Shown here: piece by piece, positions 50,411-60,790 of the stretch
How the letters are laid out: every line of letters begins with the position of its first letter
How positions within the stretch are numbered: position 1 is the first letter of the stretch
Assembly (NCBI RefSeq): GCF_900343085.1
Contig: NZ_OPYI01000001.1
Location: forward strand, 177,795-241,794
Reading direction: 5' to 3'
DNA from: Aedoeadaptatus coli
Lineage (GTDB): Bacteria > Bacillota > Clostridia > Tissierellales > Peptoniphilaceae
DNA length: 64,000 nucleotides
Program-made: the position numbers and the translations under genes
The notes under the pieces: generated by a model
Told to the model about the DNA's origin: nothing
Database searches by the model: none
The model's input: only the letters and a program-made list of their open reading frames with translations

Positions 50411-51433
50411 ATGAAAGAGTTACTTGAAAAATTGGAATCCGGCGCACTGTCCGCCATTGACGGCGCCAAAACCATGGATGATTTGGAAAAAATTCGCCTG
50501 CAATACCTCGGTAAGAAAGGTGAATTAACTCAAATTTTAAAGGGCTTAGGTAAGTTATCTAAGGAAGAACGCCCCATCGTCGGCAGTTTTGCCAACGAAG
50601 TGCGGGAAAAAGTTCAGGGAAAGCTTGAAGAAAAAATCGTCAACCTGAAAGAAAGCGTCTACGAAGCGCAAATGGAAGACGAATACCTGGACGTCACCTT
50701 AGATGCAGGGAAGCTCCGCGTCGGTCATCGCCATCCCCTTTTAAAGACGAAAGAAGAATTGGAAGATCTTTTCGTGGAAATGGGCTTCACCGTCGTGGAC
50801 GGTCCGGAAATCGAAAGCGTCGCAAACAATTTCGACGCCTTGAATTCCCCGAAAAACCATCCCTCCCGCGACAAGAGCGACACCTTTTACATCGACGATA
50901 AAACCTTGCTTCGTACCCACACCTCGCCGATGCAAATCCGCGCCATGAAAGAATACGGCGCGCCCCTTCGCATTGTGAGCAGCGGTCGCGTCTTCCGTTT
51001 CGACGACGTGGACGACACCCACTCGCCCATGTTCCATCAATTTGAAGGCCTGGTCGTGGATAAAGGCGTGAGCCTGGCCAATTTAATCGACACATTAAAT
51101 GTCTTCGTCAAAGAAATGTTCGGCGACGACATGCAAATCAGATACCGCCCCCACAACTTCCCCTTTACGGAACCTTCCACGGAAGTTGACGTCACCTGCC
51201 TCGTCTGCCACGGGGAAGGCTGCCCCGCCTGCAACCACACGGGCTGGAGCATGGAACTTTTGGGCGCCGGCGTCGTACACCCCAACGTCCTCAGAAACTG
51301 CGGCATCGACCCCGATGTTTACAGCGGTTTTGCCTTCGGCATGGGCATCGACCGGATTGCCATGGTTAAATACGGCATTACGGACATTCGCCTCATGTTT
51401 GAAAACGACGACCGTTTCTTGTCTCAATTCTAG
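50411..51433 (+). CDS. pheS: Phenylalanyl-tRNA synthetase alpha subunit
   Basis: 340 residues, full length. N-terminal coiled coil that reaches tRNA, then the class II core: RVGHRHPLLKTKEELEDLFVEMGF, NFDALNSPKNHPSRD-x-x-DTFYI, LLRTHTSPMQIRAM (motif 2 start), FHQFEGLVVDKG and FGMGIDRIAMVKYGI (motif 3). It forms an alpha2-beta2 enzyme with PheT, 13 bp downstream. Confidence 0.98.
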   Translation: MKELLEKLESGALSAIDGAKTMDDLEKIRLQYLGKKGELTQILKGLGKLSKEERPIVGSFANEVREKVQGKLEEKIVNLKESVYEAQMEDEYLDVTLDAGKLRVGHRHPLLKTKEELEDLFVEMGFTVVDGPEIESVANNFDALNSPKNHPSRDKSDTFYIDDKTLLRTHTSPMQIRAMKEYGAPLRIVSSGRVFRFDDVDDTHSPMFHQFEGLVVDKGVSLANLIDTLNVFVKEMFGDDMQIRYRPHNFPFTEPSTEVDVTCLVCHGEGCPACNHTGWSMELLGAGVVHPNVLRNCGIDPDVYSGFAFGMGIDRIAMVKYGITDIRLMFENDDRFLSQF

Positions 51434-51446
51434 GAGGTACTGAAGG

Positions 51447-53843
51447 ATGTTATTACCCAAATCTTGGCTTGAAAAATACGTAGAACTCCCCGCCGACACG
51501 CGGACCATGTGCGATGAAATTACCGCCACGGGCAATCACGTGGAATCCATTATCGACCGCAGCAAAGGCCTCGAAGGCGTCGTCGTAGGAAAGATATTGA
51601 AAATCGAACCCCACCCCAATGCGGACAAATTGGTGGTCTGCCAAATCGACGTGGGCGGCGAAGAAAAACAAATCTTAACGGCGGCAAAAAACGTCTTTGA
51701 AGGCGCCGTCGTGCCCGTGGCGCTGGACGGTGCAAAACTTGCCGGCGGCATGAAAATTAAAGAAACGAAAATGCGCGGCCTCCCCAGCGAAGGCATGATG
51801 TGCTCTTTGGAAGAAGTGGGCATGGACACCTCCGTCATTCCGAAAGATGCCCGGGACGGGATCCATATTTTGCCCGATGATGTGCCCCTCGGCAGCGACT
51901 ACGTGAAGGTACTGGAGCTTGACAAGGAAGTCATCGAGCTCGAAATCACGCCGAATCGCCCGGACTGCTTAAGCGTTCGCGGCATGGCAGTGGAAACGGC
52001 GGCTTCCACGAACAGCGCGTTGAAGGAAAATGCCCTTACCGTTACGGAAAACAGCGACGTGGCCATGAAAGATGCTTTTAACGGCCTCAATGTGGAAACG
52101 GAAAATGCGCCGCGTTTCTACCTCCGCATGCTTACCGACGTGGAAGTCAAGCCCTCGCCCCTGTGGATGCAAAACGACTTAATGGCCGCCGGCGTGCGCC
52201 CCATTAACAACATCGTCGACCTGACGAACTACGTCATGTTGGAATACGGCCAACCCCTTCACGCCTACGACCTGGAACACTTAAAGGGCAAGGAAATCCA
52301 CGTGCGCATGGCAAAAGACAAGGAAAAAATGCACACCCTGGACGGCAACGAACACATCTTGTGTGAAGACGACATCGTCATTGCCGACAAGGAAGGCATC
52401 ATCGGTCTCGCAGGCGTCATGGGCGGCGACATCTCCGGCGTCAGCGAAACGACGACCACGGTTATTTTGGAAGGTGCTAATTTCGACGCCGATCACATTC
52501 GCAAGACATCGAAGCGCCAAGCCCTCCGCTCGGAAGCCTCCAGCCGTTTCGAAAAAGGCCTGGATCCCAATATGGCGAAAGCAGCCGTGGACCGCGTCTG
52601 TGAACTGGCCGTTGAAATCGGCGCGGCAAAAGTAGCCAAAGGCTGCTTCGATCACTACCCGAAAGAAGTCGCGCCCTGGACGGTGGATGCCAAGGTGAGC
52701 CGCATCAACGCCCTTTTAGGCACGGAAATTTCCGGCGAAGGCATGGTGAAGATCTTGGATTCTCTCCTGATCCCCACGACTCTGGACGGCGATATGCTTC
52801 ACGCCACGATTCCCACTTTCAGAGGCGACTTGCACATTTGGGAAGATTTGGCCGAAGAAGTGGGCCGGATTTACGGCTTCGGCAACATTACGCCCCAACC
52901 CTTAAAGGGCACATTGACCCGCGGGGGCAAAAGCCTGTTCCGCCGGGTGCAAAAGCGCGCGGAAGACGTGCTTCTCGCCGCAGGTTTCGACGAATTTATG
53001 ACCTACTCCTTCATGGGCCCCTCGGCTTTCGACCGGATTCAACTGGCGGCGGACGATCCCCTGAGAGAAGCCGTGAAAATTTCCAATCCCCTCGGCGAAG
53101 AGTACTCCATTATGCGGACCACCCTTCTTCCCAATATGTTGGATATTTTCGTAAAGAACATGAGCTACAAAAATCCCTCGGCCTACGGCTTTGAATTCGG
53201 CAATGTGTTCTCCGTGGACAAAGACGCCGACGGCCTGCCCAAGGAATACATGAAGCTCGCCATCGGTTTCTACGGCGAAGAAGATTTCTATTACCTGAAG
53301 AAAACCGTGGCCACGGTCTTGAAACGCCTCGGCATCGACGGGGTGCGCTTCGTTCAGGTACAGGACTTCCCCCTGTTCCACAAGGGACGCCAAGCGGAAG
53401 TTTACATCGACGACGAATGCATCGGTCGTTTCGGCTGCATCCATCCGAAGGCCCAAGGGGATTTAGGCATGAAACAACCCGTCTACATGGCCGAATTGGA
53501 TTTCTCGAAGATCGTGGATAAAGCCAAAGACATCATTACCTACAAGCCCATCGCCCGCTTCCCCTCCATCGAACGGGATTTGGCCTTTATCGTCGACAAG
53601 AAGCTCGCGGCACAAGATCTGCTGGACTATGTGGAAAAAGAAGGCGGCGAACTTTTGGAATCCGTGGACGTCTTTGACGTGTACTTCGGCAAGGGCATCG
53701 AAGAAGGCAAGAAGAGCATTGCGCTGAAGCTGGCCTTCCGCCACGCCGATCGGACCTTAAAAGAATCGGAAATTGCTCACATTGTCGATGGCATCATCGA
53801 AGGAATCGAAGGACAGTTTAACGCCAAATTACGATCTGAATAA
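51447..53843 (+). CDS. pheT: Phenylalanyl-tRNA synthetase beta subunit
   Basis: 798 residues, full length. Order: EMAP-II-like tRNA-binding domain (VVGKILKIEPHPNADKLVVCQIDVG), B3/B4 editing domain (ITPNRPDCLSVRGMA, NNIVDLTNYVMLEYGQPLHAYD), B5 domain, a non-catalytic class II core (GFDEFMTYSFM, SNPLGEEYSIMRTTLLPNML) and the C-terminal anticodon-binding fold (FPSIERDLAFIVD, SIALKLAFRHADRTLKESEI). AGGAGG precedes the ATG. The zapA gene follows after 10 bp. Confidence 0.98.
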   Translation: MLLPKSWLEKYVELPADTRTMCDEITATGNHVESIIDRSKGLEGVVVGKILKIEPHPNADKLVVCQIDVGGEEKQILTAAKNVFEGAVVPVALDGAKLAGGMKIKETKMRGLPSEGMMCSLEEVGMDTSVIPKDARDGIHILPDDVPLGSDYVKVLELDKEVIELEITPNRPDCLSVRGMAVETAASTNSALKENALTVTENSDVAMKDAFNGLNVETENAPRFYLRMLTDVEVKPSPLWMQNDLMAAGVRPINNIVDLTNYVMLEYGQPLHAYDLEHLKGKEIHVRMAKDKEKMHTLDGNEHILCEDDIVIADKEGIIGLAGVMGGDISGVSETTTTVILEGANFDADHIRKTSKRQALRSEASSRFEKGLDPNMAKAAVDRVCELAVEIGAAKVAKGCFDHYPKEVAPWTVDAKVSRINALLGTEISGEGMVKILDSLLIPTTLDGDMLHATIPTFRGDLHIWEDLAEEVGRIYGFGNITPQPLKGTLTRGGKSLFRRVQKRAEDVLLAAGFDEFMTYSFMGPSAFDRIQLAADDPLREAVKISNPLGEEYSIMRTTLLPNMLDIFVKNMSYKNPSAYGFEFGNVFSVDKDADGLPKEYMKLAIGFYGEEDFYYLKKTVATVLKRLGIDGVRFVQVQDFPLFHKGRQAEVYIDDECIGRFGCIHPKAQGDLGMKQPVYMAELDFSKIVDKAKDIITYKPIARFPSIERDLAFIVDKKLAAQDLLDYVEKEGGELLESVDVFDVYFGKGIEEGKKSIALKLAFRHADRTLKESEIAHIVDGIIEGIEGQFNAKLRSE

Positions 53844-53853
53844 GAGGTGTAAG

Positions 53854-54411
53854 ATGACAACGACGCGCGTACAGGTTGAAATTGCAGGCATGACCTTTCA
53901 CGTTATCGGCGAAGACGACGAAACGTACGTCAAGGCTTTGGCGGATGAGGCCAACGAGCGCATCCAAGATGTGGAAAGCCACAACTACCGCTTAAACGAC
54001 GTACAGGTATATATTTTAAGTCTCTTAAATGCGTTGGATGAAAAGAACAAGCAGGCCCGGGCCCAAGAAGCGGCCGACGCCTTGGCGGGAGATTCCCAAG
54101 GCGTGAAGGAAAAGCTTGAAGAAATCGACGCGCTGAACAAACGTCTGAAAGAAAATTCCGATGCCCTTGAGGCAAAAGACAAGAAGATCCAAGAGCTGGA
54201 TGCCCGCTTCAAAGAATCCGACAACGAAAAGAAAAAACTCGAGCGGGAAAAGGCGGCCTTATCGGAAGAAAAAGCAGCCGCCGAAGAGCAGTTAAAGGCG
54301 AAGGACGACAAGATTCGCGAGCTGGAAGAAAAGAACTACGAAACGCAAATGCGCCTCGTGGATCTGAATAAAGAAATTTACGTCTTGCGCGGTGACCATG
54401 AACAGGAATAA
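53854..54411 (+). CDS. zapA: ZapA-family cell division protein with long coiled-coil tail
   Basis: 185 residues. Residues 1 to about 75 are ZapA: TRVQVEIAGMTFHVIGEDDETYVKALADEANERIQDVE and VQVYILSLLNALDEKNK. ZapA cross-links FtsZ filaments at the division site. Typical ZapA is about 85-100 residues; here 110 more form one unbroken heptad-like coiled coil (EKLEEIDALNKRLKENSDALEAKDKKIQEL and on). The start at 53854 has AAGAGGTGTAAG upstream; the longer open frame overlaps pheT and has no support. pheT-zapA-U32-mutS2 order is common in Bacillota. Confidence 0.88.
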   Translation: MTTTRVQVEIAGMTFHVIGEDDETYVKALADEANERIQDVESHNYRLNDVQVYILSLLNALDEKNKQARAQEAADALAGDSQGVKEKLEEIDALNKRLKENSDALEAKDKKIQELDARFKESDNEKKKLEREKAALSEEKAAAEEQLKAKDDKIRELEEKNYETQMRLVDLNKEIYVLRGDHEQE

Positions 54412-56668
54412 TCTGGAACTATTGGCACCGGCGGGATCCATGGCGTCTTTTTACGCCGCCATAAACAGCGGCGCCGATGCCGTCTATCTTGGCGGGAAGG
54501 AATTTTCCGCCAGAGCAAGTGCACAGAATTTCACGGCAGAGGAGATGGCGAAAGCTGTCTCCTATGCCCATGTCAGGGGCAAGCGCGTCTTCGTCACCTT
54601 AAACATTTTGCTTTCCGACGAGGAATGCGAGCGTGCGTTGAATTACGCGGCGGATCTCTATGAAATGGGCGTGGACGCCCTTATCGTACAGGACATCGGC
54701 TTTGCGGAGCTCGTTCGCAAGTACTTGCCGGATTTCGAGCTTCACGCCTCCACCCAAATGAGCGTCATGGACCTGGAAGGCGCCCGCTATCTGGAGAAAA
54801 TGGGTTTCAGCCGCGTGGTGGTGGGAAGAGAAATTTCTCCCGACGAAATTCGCCGCATCAAAGATGGCACGGATCTTGAAATCGAAGCCTTTTGCCACGG
54901 CGCCCTCTGTGTTTCTATTAGCGGCCAATGTGAAATGAGCTCTTATATCGGCGCGAGAAGCGGCAATCGCGGCAATTGCGCCCAGCCCTGCAGAAAGCAG
55001 TACACCATCGAGGATGCTGCGGGAAATCCCGTTTACGACAAGGGCTATGTGATCAGTCCCAGGGATTTAAACACCATCCAATTTGTGGACCGATTGGCGG
55101 AGGCCGGCGTCTATTCCTTTAAACTGGAAGGCCGCATGAAAAGCCCGGAATACGTGGCGGTAGTGACCTCCAATTACAACAAGGCCCTGGGCGGAGAAAA
55201 TTTTCAAATCGAAGACATGGCCCAGATGTTTAATCGCTCCTACACCAAGGGCGTGGGCTTCGGCGATTTCGGCGACGCCTTTATTACGAAATCGCGCCCC
55301 AATCACCGCGGCGTGAAAATCGGCGTCGTGGTAAACAGCGATCCCGAGGGGGGAACGACGGTGGACTGGAAGAGATTGCCCGAGGGCGGGGATCTCTTGG
55401 AATTTACCGTGGCCGGGGAAAAGAAGCGCCACACCTTCGCGGGAAAGGCGGAGGATGCTCTGCGCCTGCCCTTTGCCCCCGATGCAGGAACCACGGTGCT
55501 GCGCCTCTCTTCGGTGAAGCTCAACGAAGCGGCGGCGCGAGAAGCGGAAGAAATCGCCGGCACGCGCGATGTGCGCGGCCATTTCTACGCCCACATCGGC
55601 GAATTGCCCCGCTTTACTTTAAGCGGGGATCATGAGTCCGTGGCTGAGGGAGAGAATCCCCTGGAGCGTGCAAAGAAGGCGAAGGCGAACAAGGATCACA
55701 TTCGGGAAAATTTAGGGAAATTCGACGGCTCCGTCTACGCATTAAAAGACGTGGAGCTGGACATGGACGACGACGTCTTTTTGCCGATTTCCACGGTCAA
55801 CGACCTCAGGCGTCGGGCTCTGGCCGATTACGAGAAAAAAGACGAGCGGACGCGGCCGAGTTTCACTTTTTCCGAAAGCTTCAGAAAGAAAACCGTAGAA
55901 AAAACCTTGCTTACCGTGGAGATCTCCGAGGAAGAGGCGATTTACGATTTGCCCTATCGGGTCATCGATCGCCTGGAGCTGTACTTTTTGCCCTCAAAAG
56001 AGGCTATGGCTTTCTTGAAGGGCGTGGACGTGCCGGTCTATTACAGTTTCCCCTACGAAACGCCGGCGGGCTACGAGAAGGTCAAAAACTTTTTCGATGG
56101 CGGCGTCGTTCAAAACCTGGGCCAATTCGAAGACGTGGCCGGGGCTGTCGTGGCCGGGGAAGGACTCAATGTCTTTAACGCCTACAGTTTCCGCCACTTT
56201 CATCAGGCCGAGAGCATTATTCCGTCCTTTGAATGCAAGAGGCAACAGCTGGAAGCTCTTTATCGGCGCTTCGGCACCTGCGGCGAGATTTTATACTACG
56301 GCTACCCCCGCTCCATGACCATGCGCCACTGCCCCATGAGTTTAGTCAAAGGCTGCGGCGTGGACCGCAAATGCGGCACATGCGCCTTCAGAAAAAATTA
56401 TCAGCTGCGAGACGAGCGAAACGCCGCCTTTCCCTTCCGTCGCATCGGCGACATGACGGAGATATACAACAGCGTGCCCCTATACCTCGGCGATCGGGCG
56501 AAGTCCATTATGGCCATGAAGCCCGCGGCGCTGAAGATTCGCGGACGCATCGGCGAAGACTTAAATAAGATCATTATGGAAGCGAGCCGCGTCATCGAAG
56601 GAAAGCCCGTGAAAAAGCCCGTGGTCAGCGAATTTACCCGCGGCCATTTCAACCGTGGAATCATCTAG
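54398..56668 (+). CDS. U32-family protein (probable RlhA-type RNA hydroxylation enzyme)
   Basis: 756 residues. Called a collagenase-like peptidase U32, but well-studied relatives (RlhA, TrhP) hydroxylate RNA with prephenate as a source. ELLAPAGSMASFYAAINSGADAVYLGGKEFSARASAQNF is the start of the U32 domain; EAFCHGALCVSISGQCEMSSYIGARSGNRGNCAQPCRKQY is the cysteine-rich signature; a DUF3656-like middle and CPMSLVKGCGVDRKCGTC end follow. Length and layout fit the RlhA (23S rRNA C2501) branch, an inference. The ATG at 54398 lies 14 bp inside zapA. Confidence 0.85.
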   Translation: MNRNNLELLAPAGSMASFYAAINSGADAVYLGGKEFSARASAQNFTAEEMAKAVSYAHVRGKRVFVTLNILLSDEECERALNYAADLYEMGVDALIVQDIGFAELVRKYLPDFELHASTQMSVMDLEGARYLEKMGFSRVVVGREISPDEIRRIKDGTDLEIEAFCHGALCVSISGQCEMSSYIGARSGNRGNCAQPCRKQYTIEDAAGNPVYDKGYVISPRDLNTIQFVDRLAEAGVYSFKLEGRMKSPEYVAVVTSNYNKALGGENFQIEDMAQMFNRSYTKGVGFGDFGDAFITKSRPNHRGVKIGVVVNSDPEGGTTVDWKRLPEGGDLLEFTVAGEKKRHTFAGKAEDALRLPFAPDAGTTVLRLSSVKLNEAAAREAEEIAGTRDVRGHFYAHIGELPRFTLSGDHESVAEGENPLERAKKAKANKDHIRENLGKFDGSVYALKDVELDMDDDVFLPISTVNDLRRRALADYEKKDERTRPSFTFSESFRKKTVEKTLLTVEISEEEAIYDLPYRVIDRLELYFLPSKEAMAFLKGVDVPVYYSFPYETPAGYEKVKNFFDGGVVQNLGQFEDVAGAVVAGEGLNVFNAYSFRHFHQAESIIPSFECKRQQLEALYRRFGTCGEILYYGYPRSMTMRHCPMSLVKGCGVDRKCGTCAFRKNYQLRDERNAAFPFRRIGDMTEIYNSVPLYLGDRAKSIMAMKPAALKIRGRIGEDLNKIIMEASRVIEGKPVKKPVVSEFTRGHFNRGII

Positions 56669-56695
56669 TAGCAATTGTTTAGAAGAGGAGGAGAT

Positions 56696-59071
56696 ATGGC
56701 GCCTAAAATCGAAGCCATTCTTGAATTTCACGACATTGTCGAACAATTAAAGAACCTGACGACGTCGAGCATCGGCAAGAAGCGTTGCGAAACCATGCGC
56801 TTTTCCGCCGATCCCGCAGTCATCGAACAGAGGCAGCAGGAGACAGAAGAGGCCTTTCGCCTCCTGGTCGAGCGCTCGGCTCCTCCCTTATCCGGCGCCC
56901 GCCCCGTGGCGAAAAGCGCCCACTACGCCTCCCGCGGCGGCGTGCTTCACATAAGCGAGCTTTTGGAAATCGGCGATTCCCTTCGCGGCGTCTCTCGCAT
57001 GCGCAAATACATGGCCGAGGCCGACGAATCCGTGGAAGATCCCTATCCCTCCATTCGCGCCATGGTTTCGGCCCTGTGGACTCAGGGAGATCTCAGAGAG
57101 CGCATCGAGGCCACCATCGAATCGGAAGATTCCATTTACGACGACGCCTCCCCGAAGCTGAAGACTATTCGCCGTTCTTTGGCGCGGAAAAAAGATCAGG
57201 TGCGGGATAAATTGCAGGCCATTTTAAACTCACAGGACCTGCAGGAATCCCTGCAAGATTCCCTCGTCACCATGCGGGAAGGCCGCTACGTGGTCCCCGT
57301 GCGCCACGACGCGAGAAACAAAGTGAAGGGCTTGGTTCACGACATGAGCGCCTCGGGCCAAACGGTGTACATCGAGCCCATGGCCATCGTGGAGGCGAAC
57401 AACGAGATCCGTCAGTTGGAGCTGGAAGAACGGGACGAGATTCAGCGCATCTTGGAAGAGCTTTCCCAAGAAGTGGGTCAGTACCCGGAAGCCTTCGCGG
57501 AAAACGAGCGGCTATTCGGTCAGCTGGATTTCATCTTCGCCAAGGCCAAGCTGGCCTCGGATCAAAACGCCGTGCGTCCCAAGCTTTCCGCGGCGCGGAT
57601 AACGAAGCTCGTGAACGCCCGCCATCCCTTAATCGACCGCCACAAGGTGGTGCCCTTGAATTTGGAATTAGGCGGCGACAATCAAGGCCTGATCATTACC
57701 GGCCCCAACACCGGGGGCAAGACCGTGAGCCTAAAGACCTTGGGCCTCATGGTGCTTATGACCCAATACGGCCTGCACATTCCTGCAGACCGCGGCACCA
57801 CCGTCGGCATTTACAACGGCGTTTACGCCGACATCGGCGACGAGCAGAGCATCGAGCAGTCCCTCTCCACCTTCAGCGGCCACATGGTGCACATCGTGGA
57901 TATCTTAAAGGCCGTGGACGAAAACAGCTTGGTCCTTTTCGACGAATTGGGCGCCGGCACCGACCCGACGGAAGGGGCGGCTTTGGCGTTAAGCATTATC
58001 GAACACCTTATGGCCAAGGGCGTGAGCTTTATGGCCACCACCCACTACACCCAGCTCAAGCTTTACGCCTTGACCCGGGAGGGCGTGCAAAACGCCTCCA
58101 TGGAATTCGATGTGGAGACCTTGACACCCACCTATCGCCTCCACGTGGGCGTGCCCGGCAAGAGCAACGCCTTTGAAATTTCGTCTCGCCTCGGCCTCCC
58201 GAAAGAAATTTTAGACGGCGCCGAAGATTTTCTGGAAGGTGAAGACATCGCCTTTGAAGACGTGCTCACCACCTTGGAAGCGGAACGCAGCCGCCTTGAA
58301 AAGCGGGAAGCGGAGCTGGTGCAACTCACCGGCGAGTACAGGCGGGAAATGGCGGAAGCGAAGAAGACGGCGAATCGCTTAAATGCCGAAAAGGATCAGA
58401 TTTTGCAGAGGGCGAGAGACGAAGCCCGCCGCATCGTAAAATCCGCCAAGGAAGATGCGGACCTCGCCGTGTCCGAAATACGGGACATTCGCGAGCAGCT
58501 ACGAAAAGAAGACGCCCAAACCCTGCAACAGGCCCAAGATCTTTTGCGGGAAGGGGGCAAAAAATATCGCGACAAAGACGAAGGCATCGTGCTGAAGCGG
58601 GCGGCCAAACCGGCCAAAGCCCTGAAGCCGGGAGACGAAGTCTACGCGGAATCGTTGGGCGTGTCCGCCACGGTACTTGAAGGACCGGACAGTAAAGGCC
58701 AGGTCCTTGTGCAGGCGGGTTTAATGAAAATGACCCTGCCCGCCGCATCCTTAATTCGCAGCGAACCACAGGCGAAGGCAGAGAAAAAAGTCAACACGTC
58801 GAAAGTGCGGCAAAAGAAGCAGAAGAACGCCAAGGTGGAATTCGATATTCGCGGCAAAACCTTCGAAGAGGCGGAGCCCATTTTGGAAAAAGCACTGGAT
58901 GACGGCTATTTGGCTTCTCTGGACCGGATACGAATCATTCACGGCAAGGGAACGGGGATGCTGCGCAAGAAAGTAAAAGAATACTTGCGTCACCATCCCT
59001 TGGTTAAAAAGCAGGAAGATGCCGAGCCGGCAGAAGGCGGCAGTGGCGTGACCATTGCATACTTAAGATAG
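56696..59071 (+). CDS. mutS2: MutS2 ATPase/endonuclease
   Basis: 791 residues. MutS core and ATPase without the mismatch-recognition domain: ILEFHDIVEQLKNLTTSSIGKKR, VVPVRHDARNKVKGLVHDMSASGQTVYIEP, Walker A TGPNTGGKTVSLKT, Walker B SLVLFDELGAGTDPTEGAAL and TTHYTQLK. A coiled-coil KOW-like region precedes the C-terminal Smr nuclease (VEFDIRGKTFEEAEPILEKALDDGY, RIIHGKGTGMLRKKVKEYLRHHP). It limits recombination and helps rescue collided ribosomes. The Smr domain reads FDIRGK where many have LDLRG. GAGGAGGAGAT precedes the ATG. Confidence 0.96.
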   Translation: MAPKIEAILEFHDIVEQLKNLTTSSIGKKRCETMRFSADPAVIEQRQQETEEAFRLLVERSAPPLSGARPVAKSAHYASRGGVLHISELLEIGDSLRGVSRMRKYMAEADESVEDPYPSIRAMVSALWTQGDLRERIEATIESEDSIYDDASPKLKTIRRSLARKKDQVRDKLQAILNSQDLQESLQDSLVTMREGRYVVPVRHDARNKVKGLVHDMSASGQTVYIEPMAIVEANNEIRQLELEERDEIQRILEELSQEVGQYPEAFAENERLFGQLDFIFAKAKLASDQNAVRPKLSAARITKLVNARHPLIDRHKVVPLNLELGGDNQGLIITGPNTGGKTVSLKTLGLMVLMTQYGLHIPADRGTTVGIYNGVYADIGDEQSIEQSLSTFSGHMVHIVDILKAVDENSLVLFDELGAGTDPTEGAALALSIIEHLMAKGVSFMATTHYTQLKLYALTREGVQNASMEFDVETLTPTYRLHVGVPGKSNAFEISSRLGLPKEILDGAEDFLEGEDIAFEDVLTTLEAERSRLEKREAELVQLTGEYRREMAEAKKTANRLNAEKDQILQRARDEARRIVKSAKEDADLAVSEIRDIREQLRKEDAQTLQQAQDLLREGGKKYRDKDEGIVLKRAAKPAKALKPGDEVYAESLGVSATVLEGPDSKGQVLVQAGLMKMTLPAASLIRSEPQAKAEKKVNTSKVRQKKQKNAKVEFDIRGKTFEEAEPILEKALDDGYLASLDRIRIIHGKGTGMLRKKVKEYLRHHPLVKKQEDAEPAEGGSGVTIAYLR

Positions 59072-59079
59072 GAGAGACT

Positions 59080-60789
59080 ATGATCGATTTTAAAGAACAA
59101 ATTGCAGAAGGGCTGGCTCGGGAAACGGGGCTGGAGAAAAACGAACTTATTTTAAAAATTGAAACGCCTCCGGACAAAAAAATGGGGGACTACGCCTTCC
59201 CCACCTTTACCTTGGCAAAGACCATGCGCAAAAACCCGGCCATTATTGCGCAAGAACTGAAGGAAAAACTGGAAGGCATGGAAGGCATCGAAGAGATCGT
59301 CGTTGCCGGACCCTACCTAAACTTTTTCATCGACACGAAAACCCTGGCCGAAAACGTGCTGAAGGCCGTTGTCGAAGAAGGGGACCGCTTCGGCGCATCG
59401 AATCTCGGCGAAGGCAAGACCGTCATCGTGGAATACTCCTCGCCGAACATCGCCAAGCCATTCCACATCGGCCACATTCGCACCACCATTATCGGCGATT
59501 CCATTAAACGCATTTACAAGCATTTGGGCTACAAAGTCGAGGCCATCAACCACTTAGGCGACTACGGCACCCAATTCGGCATGATGATCGAAGCCTACAA
59601 GCGCTGGGGCGACGATGAAGTCATCGAAAAAAACGCCATTCCCGAACTGGTGAAACTTTACGTGCGCATCAACAAAGAGGCGGAAGAAGATCAAGAACTT
59701 TTGGACAACTCCAGGGAGTGGTTCAGAAAGCTGGAAAGCGGCGACGAAGAAGCCGTCTCCCTCTGGCAATGGTTCCGCGATTTGAGCTTAAAAGAATTCG
59801 AACGTGTCTACGATATGCTGGATGTGGAATTTGATTCCTTCCGCGGCGAATCCTATTACTCCGAATTAATGATGAAAGCCGTGGAAGAAATAAAGGAAAA
59901 GGGCCTCTTAGTGGAAGATCAAGGGGCGCAAATCATTAATTTGGACAAGTACAATTTGCCCCCGTCCATTATTATTAAAAGCGACGGCTCCACCATTTAC
60001 CTGACCCGCGACATCGCCACGGCCATTTTCAGAAAAGAACACTACGACTTCTACAAAAACATTTACGTCGTAGGCAGTCAGCAAAATCTTCACTTCCAAC
60101 AATTAAAAGCTATTTTAAAAGAAATGGGCTACGACTGGGCCGACGACTGCATCCACGTGCCCTTCGGCATGGTCTCTCTGCCGGAAGGCACCCTCTCCAC
60201 ACGCAAGGGCAAAGTCGTCTACCTGGAAGATGTATTAAACCGTGCCGTGGACAAAGTGGAAGACATTTTGAAGGAGCGGGAAGAAACGAGCGGCGTGAAA
60301 ATGGACAATCGCGACGAGCTGGCCCATCAAGTGGGCATCGGCGCCGTGAAGTTCCAAGAGCTCTTTAATCAACGGATTAAAGACTACGTCTTCGATTGGG
60401 ACCGCACCTTAAGTTTCGATGGCGAAACCGGTCCCTATGTTCAATACACCCACGCCCGTATGAATTCCCTTCTGGAAAAAGGCGGCTTCGACGTAAACCG
60501 ACCGGTGGATGCGTCTCTGCTCACTTCAAAAGAAGAGAAGGAACTCTTGCAAAAACTTTACGGCTTCAATCAAGTGATCGTAGACAGCCACGAAAAGTAC
60601 GAACCTTATTTCGTGACCCGCTACATTACCGACTGTGCGAAGATCTTCAATAAGTACTACACCAATACGCCCATTCTCGTCGACGACGATGCACTGAAAC
60701 AGGCCCGCCTGCTCTTGGTATACGGCGTCAAAAACATGATCAGCATCGGTTTAGATCTACTGGGAATCGAAGCCCCGGACAAAATGTAA
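59080..60789 (+). CDS. argS: Arginyl-tRNA synthetase
   Basis: 569 residues, full length. N-terminal Add-1 domain (EQIAEGLARETGLEK, PDKKMGDYAFPTFTLAK), EYSSPNIAKPFHIGHIRTTIIGDSI with the HIGH box, NHLGDYGTQFGMM, SDGSTIYLTRDIATA, GMVSLPEGTLSTRKGKVVYLEDVLN and a DALR C-terminal anticodon domain (YVQYTHARMNSLLEK). As in many ArgRS the KMSKS loop is degenerate (LSTRKG). GAGAGACT precedes the ATG. Confidence 0.98.
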   Translation: MIDFKEQIAEGLARETGLEKNELILKIETPPDKKMGDYAFPTFTLAKTMRKNPAIIAQELKEKLEGMEGIEEIVVAGPYLNFFIDTKTLAENVLKAVVEEGDRFGASNLGEGKTVIVEYSSPNIAKPFHIGHIRTTIIGDSIKRIYKHLGYKVEAINHLGDYGTQFGMMIEAYKRWGDDEVIEKNAIPELVKLYVRINKEAEEDQELLDNSREWFRKLESGDEEAVSLWQWFRDLSLKEFERVYDMLDVEFDSFRGESYYSELMMKAVEEIKEKGLLVEDQGAQIINLDKYNLPPSIIIKSDGSTIYLTRDIATAIFRKEHYDFYKNIYVVGSQQNLHFQQLKAILKEMGYDWADDCIHVPFGMVSLPEGTLSTRKGKVVYLEDVLNRAVDKVEDILKEREETSGVKMDNRDELAHQVGIGAVKFQELFNQRIKDYVFDWDRTLSFDGETGPYVQYTHARMNSLLEKGGFDVNRPVDASLLTSKEEKELLQKLYGFNQVIVDSHEKYEPYFVTRYITDCAKIFNKYYTNTPILVDDDALKQARLLLVYGVKNMISIGLDLLGIEAPDKM

Positions 60790-60790
60790 G

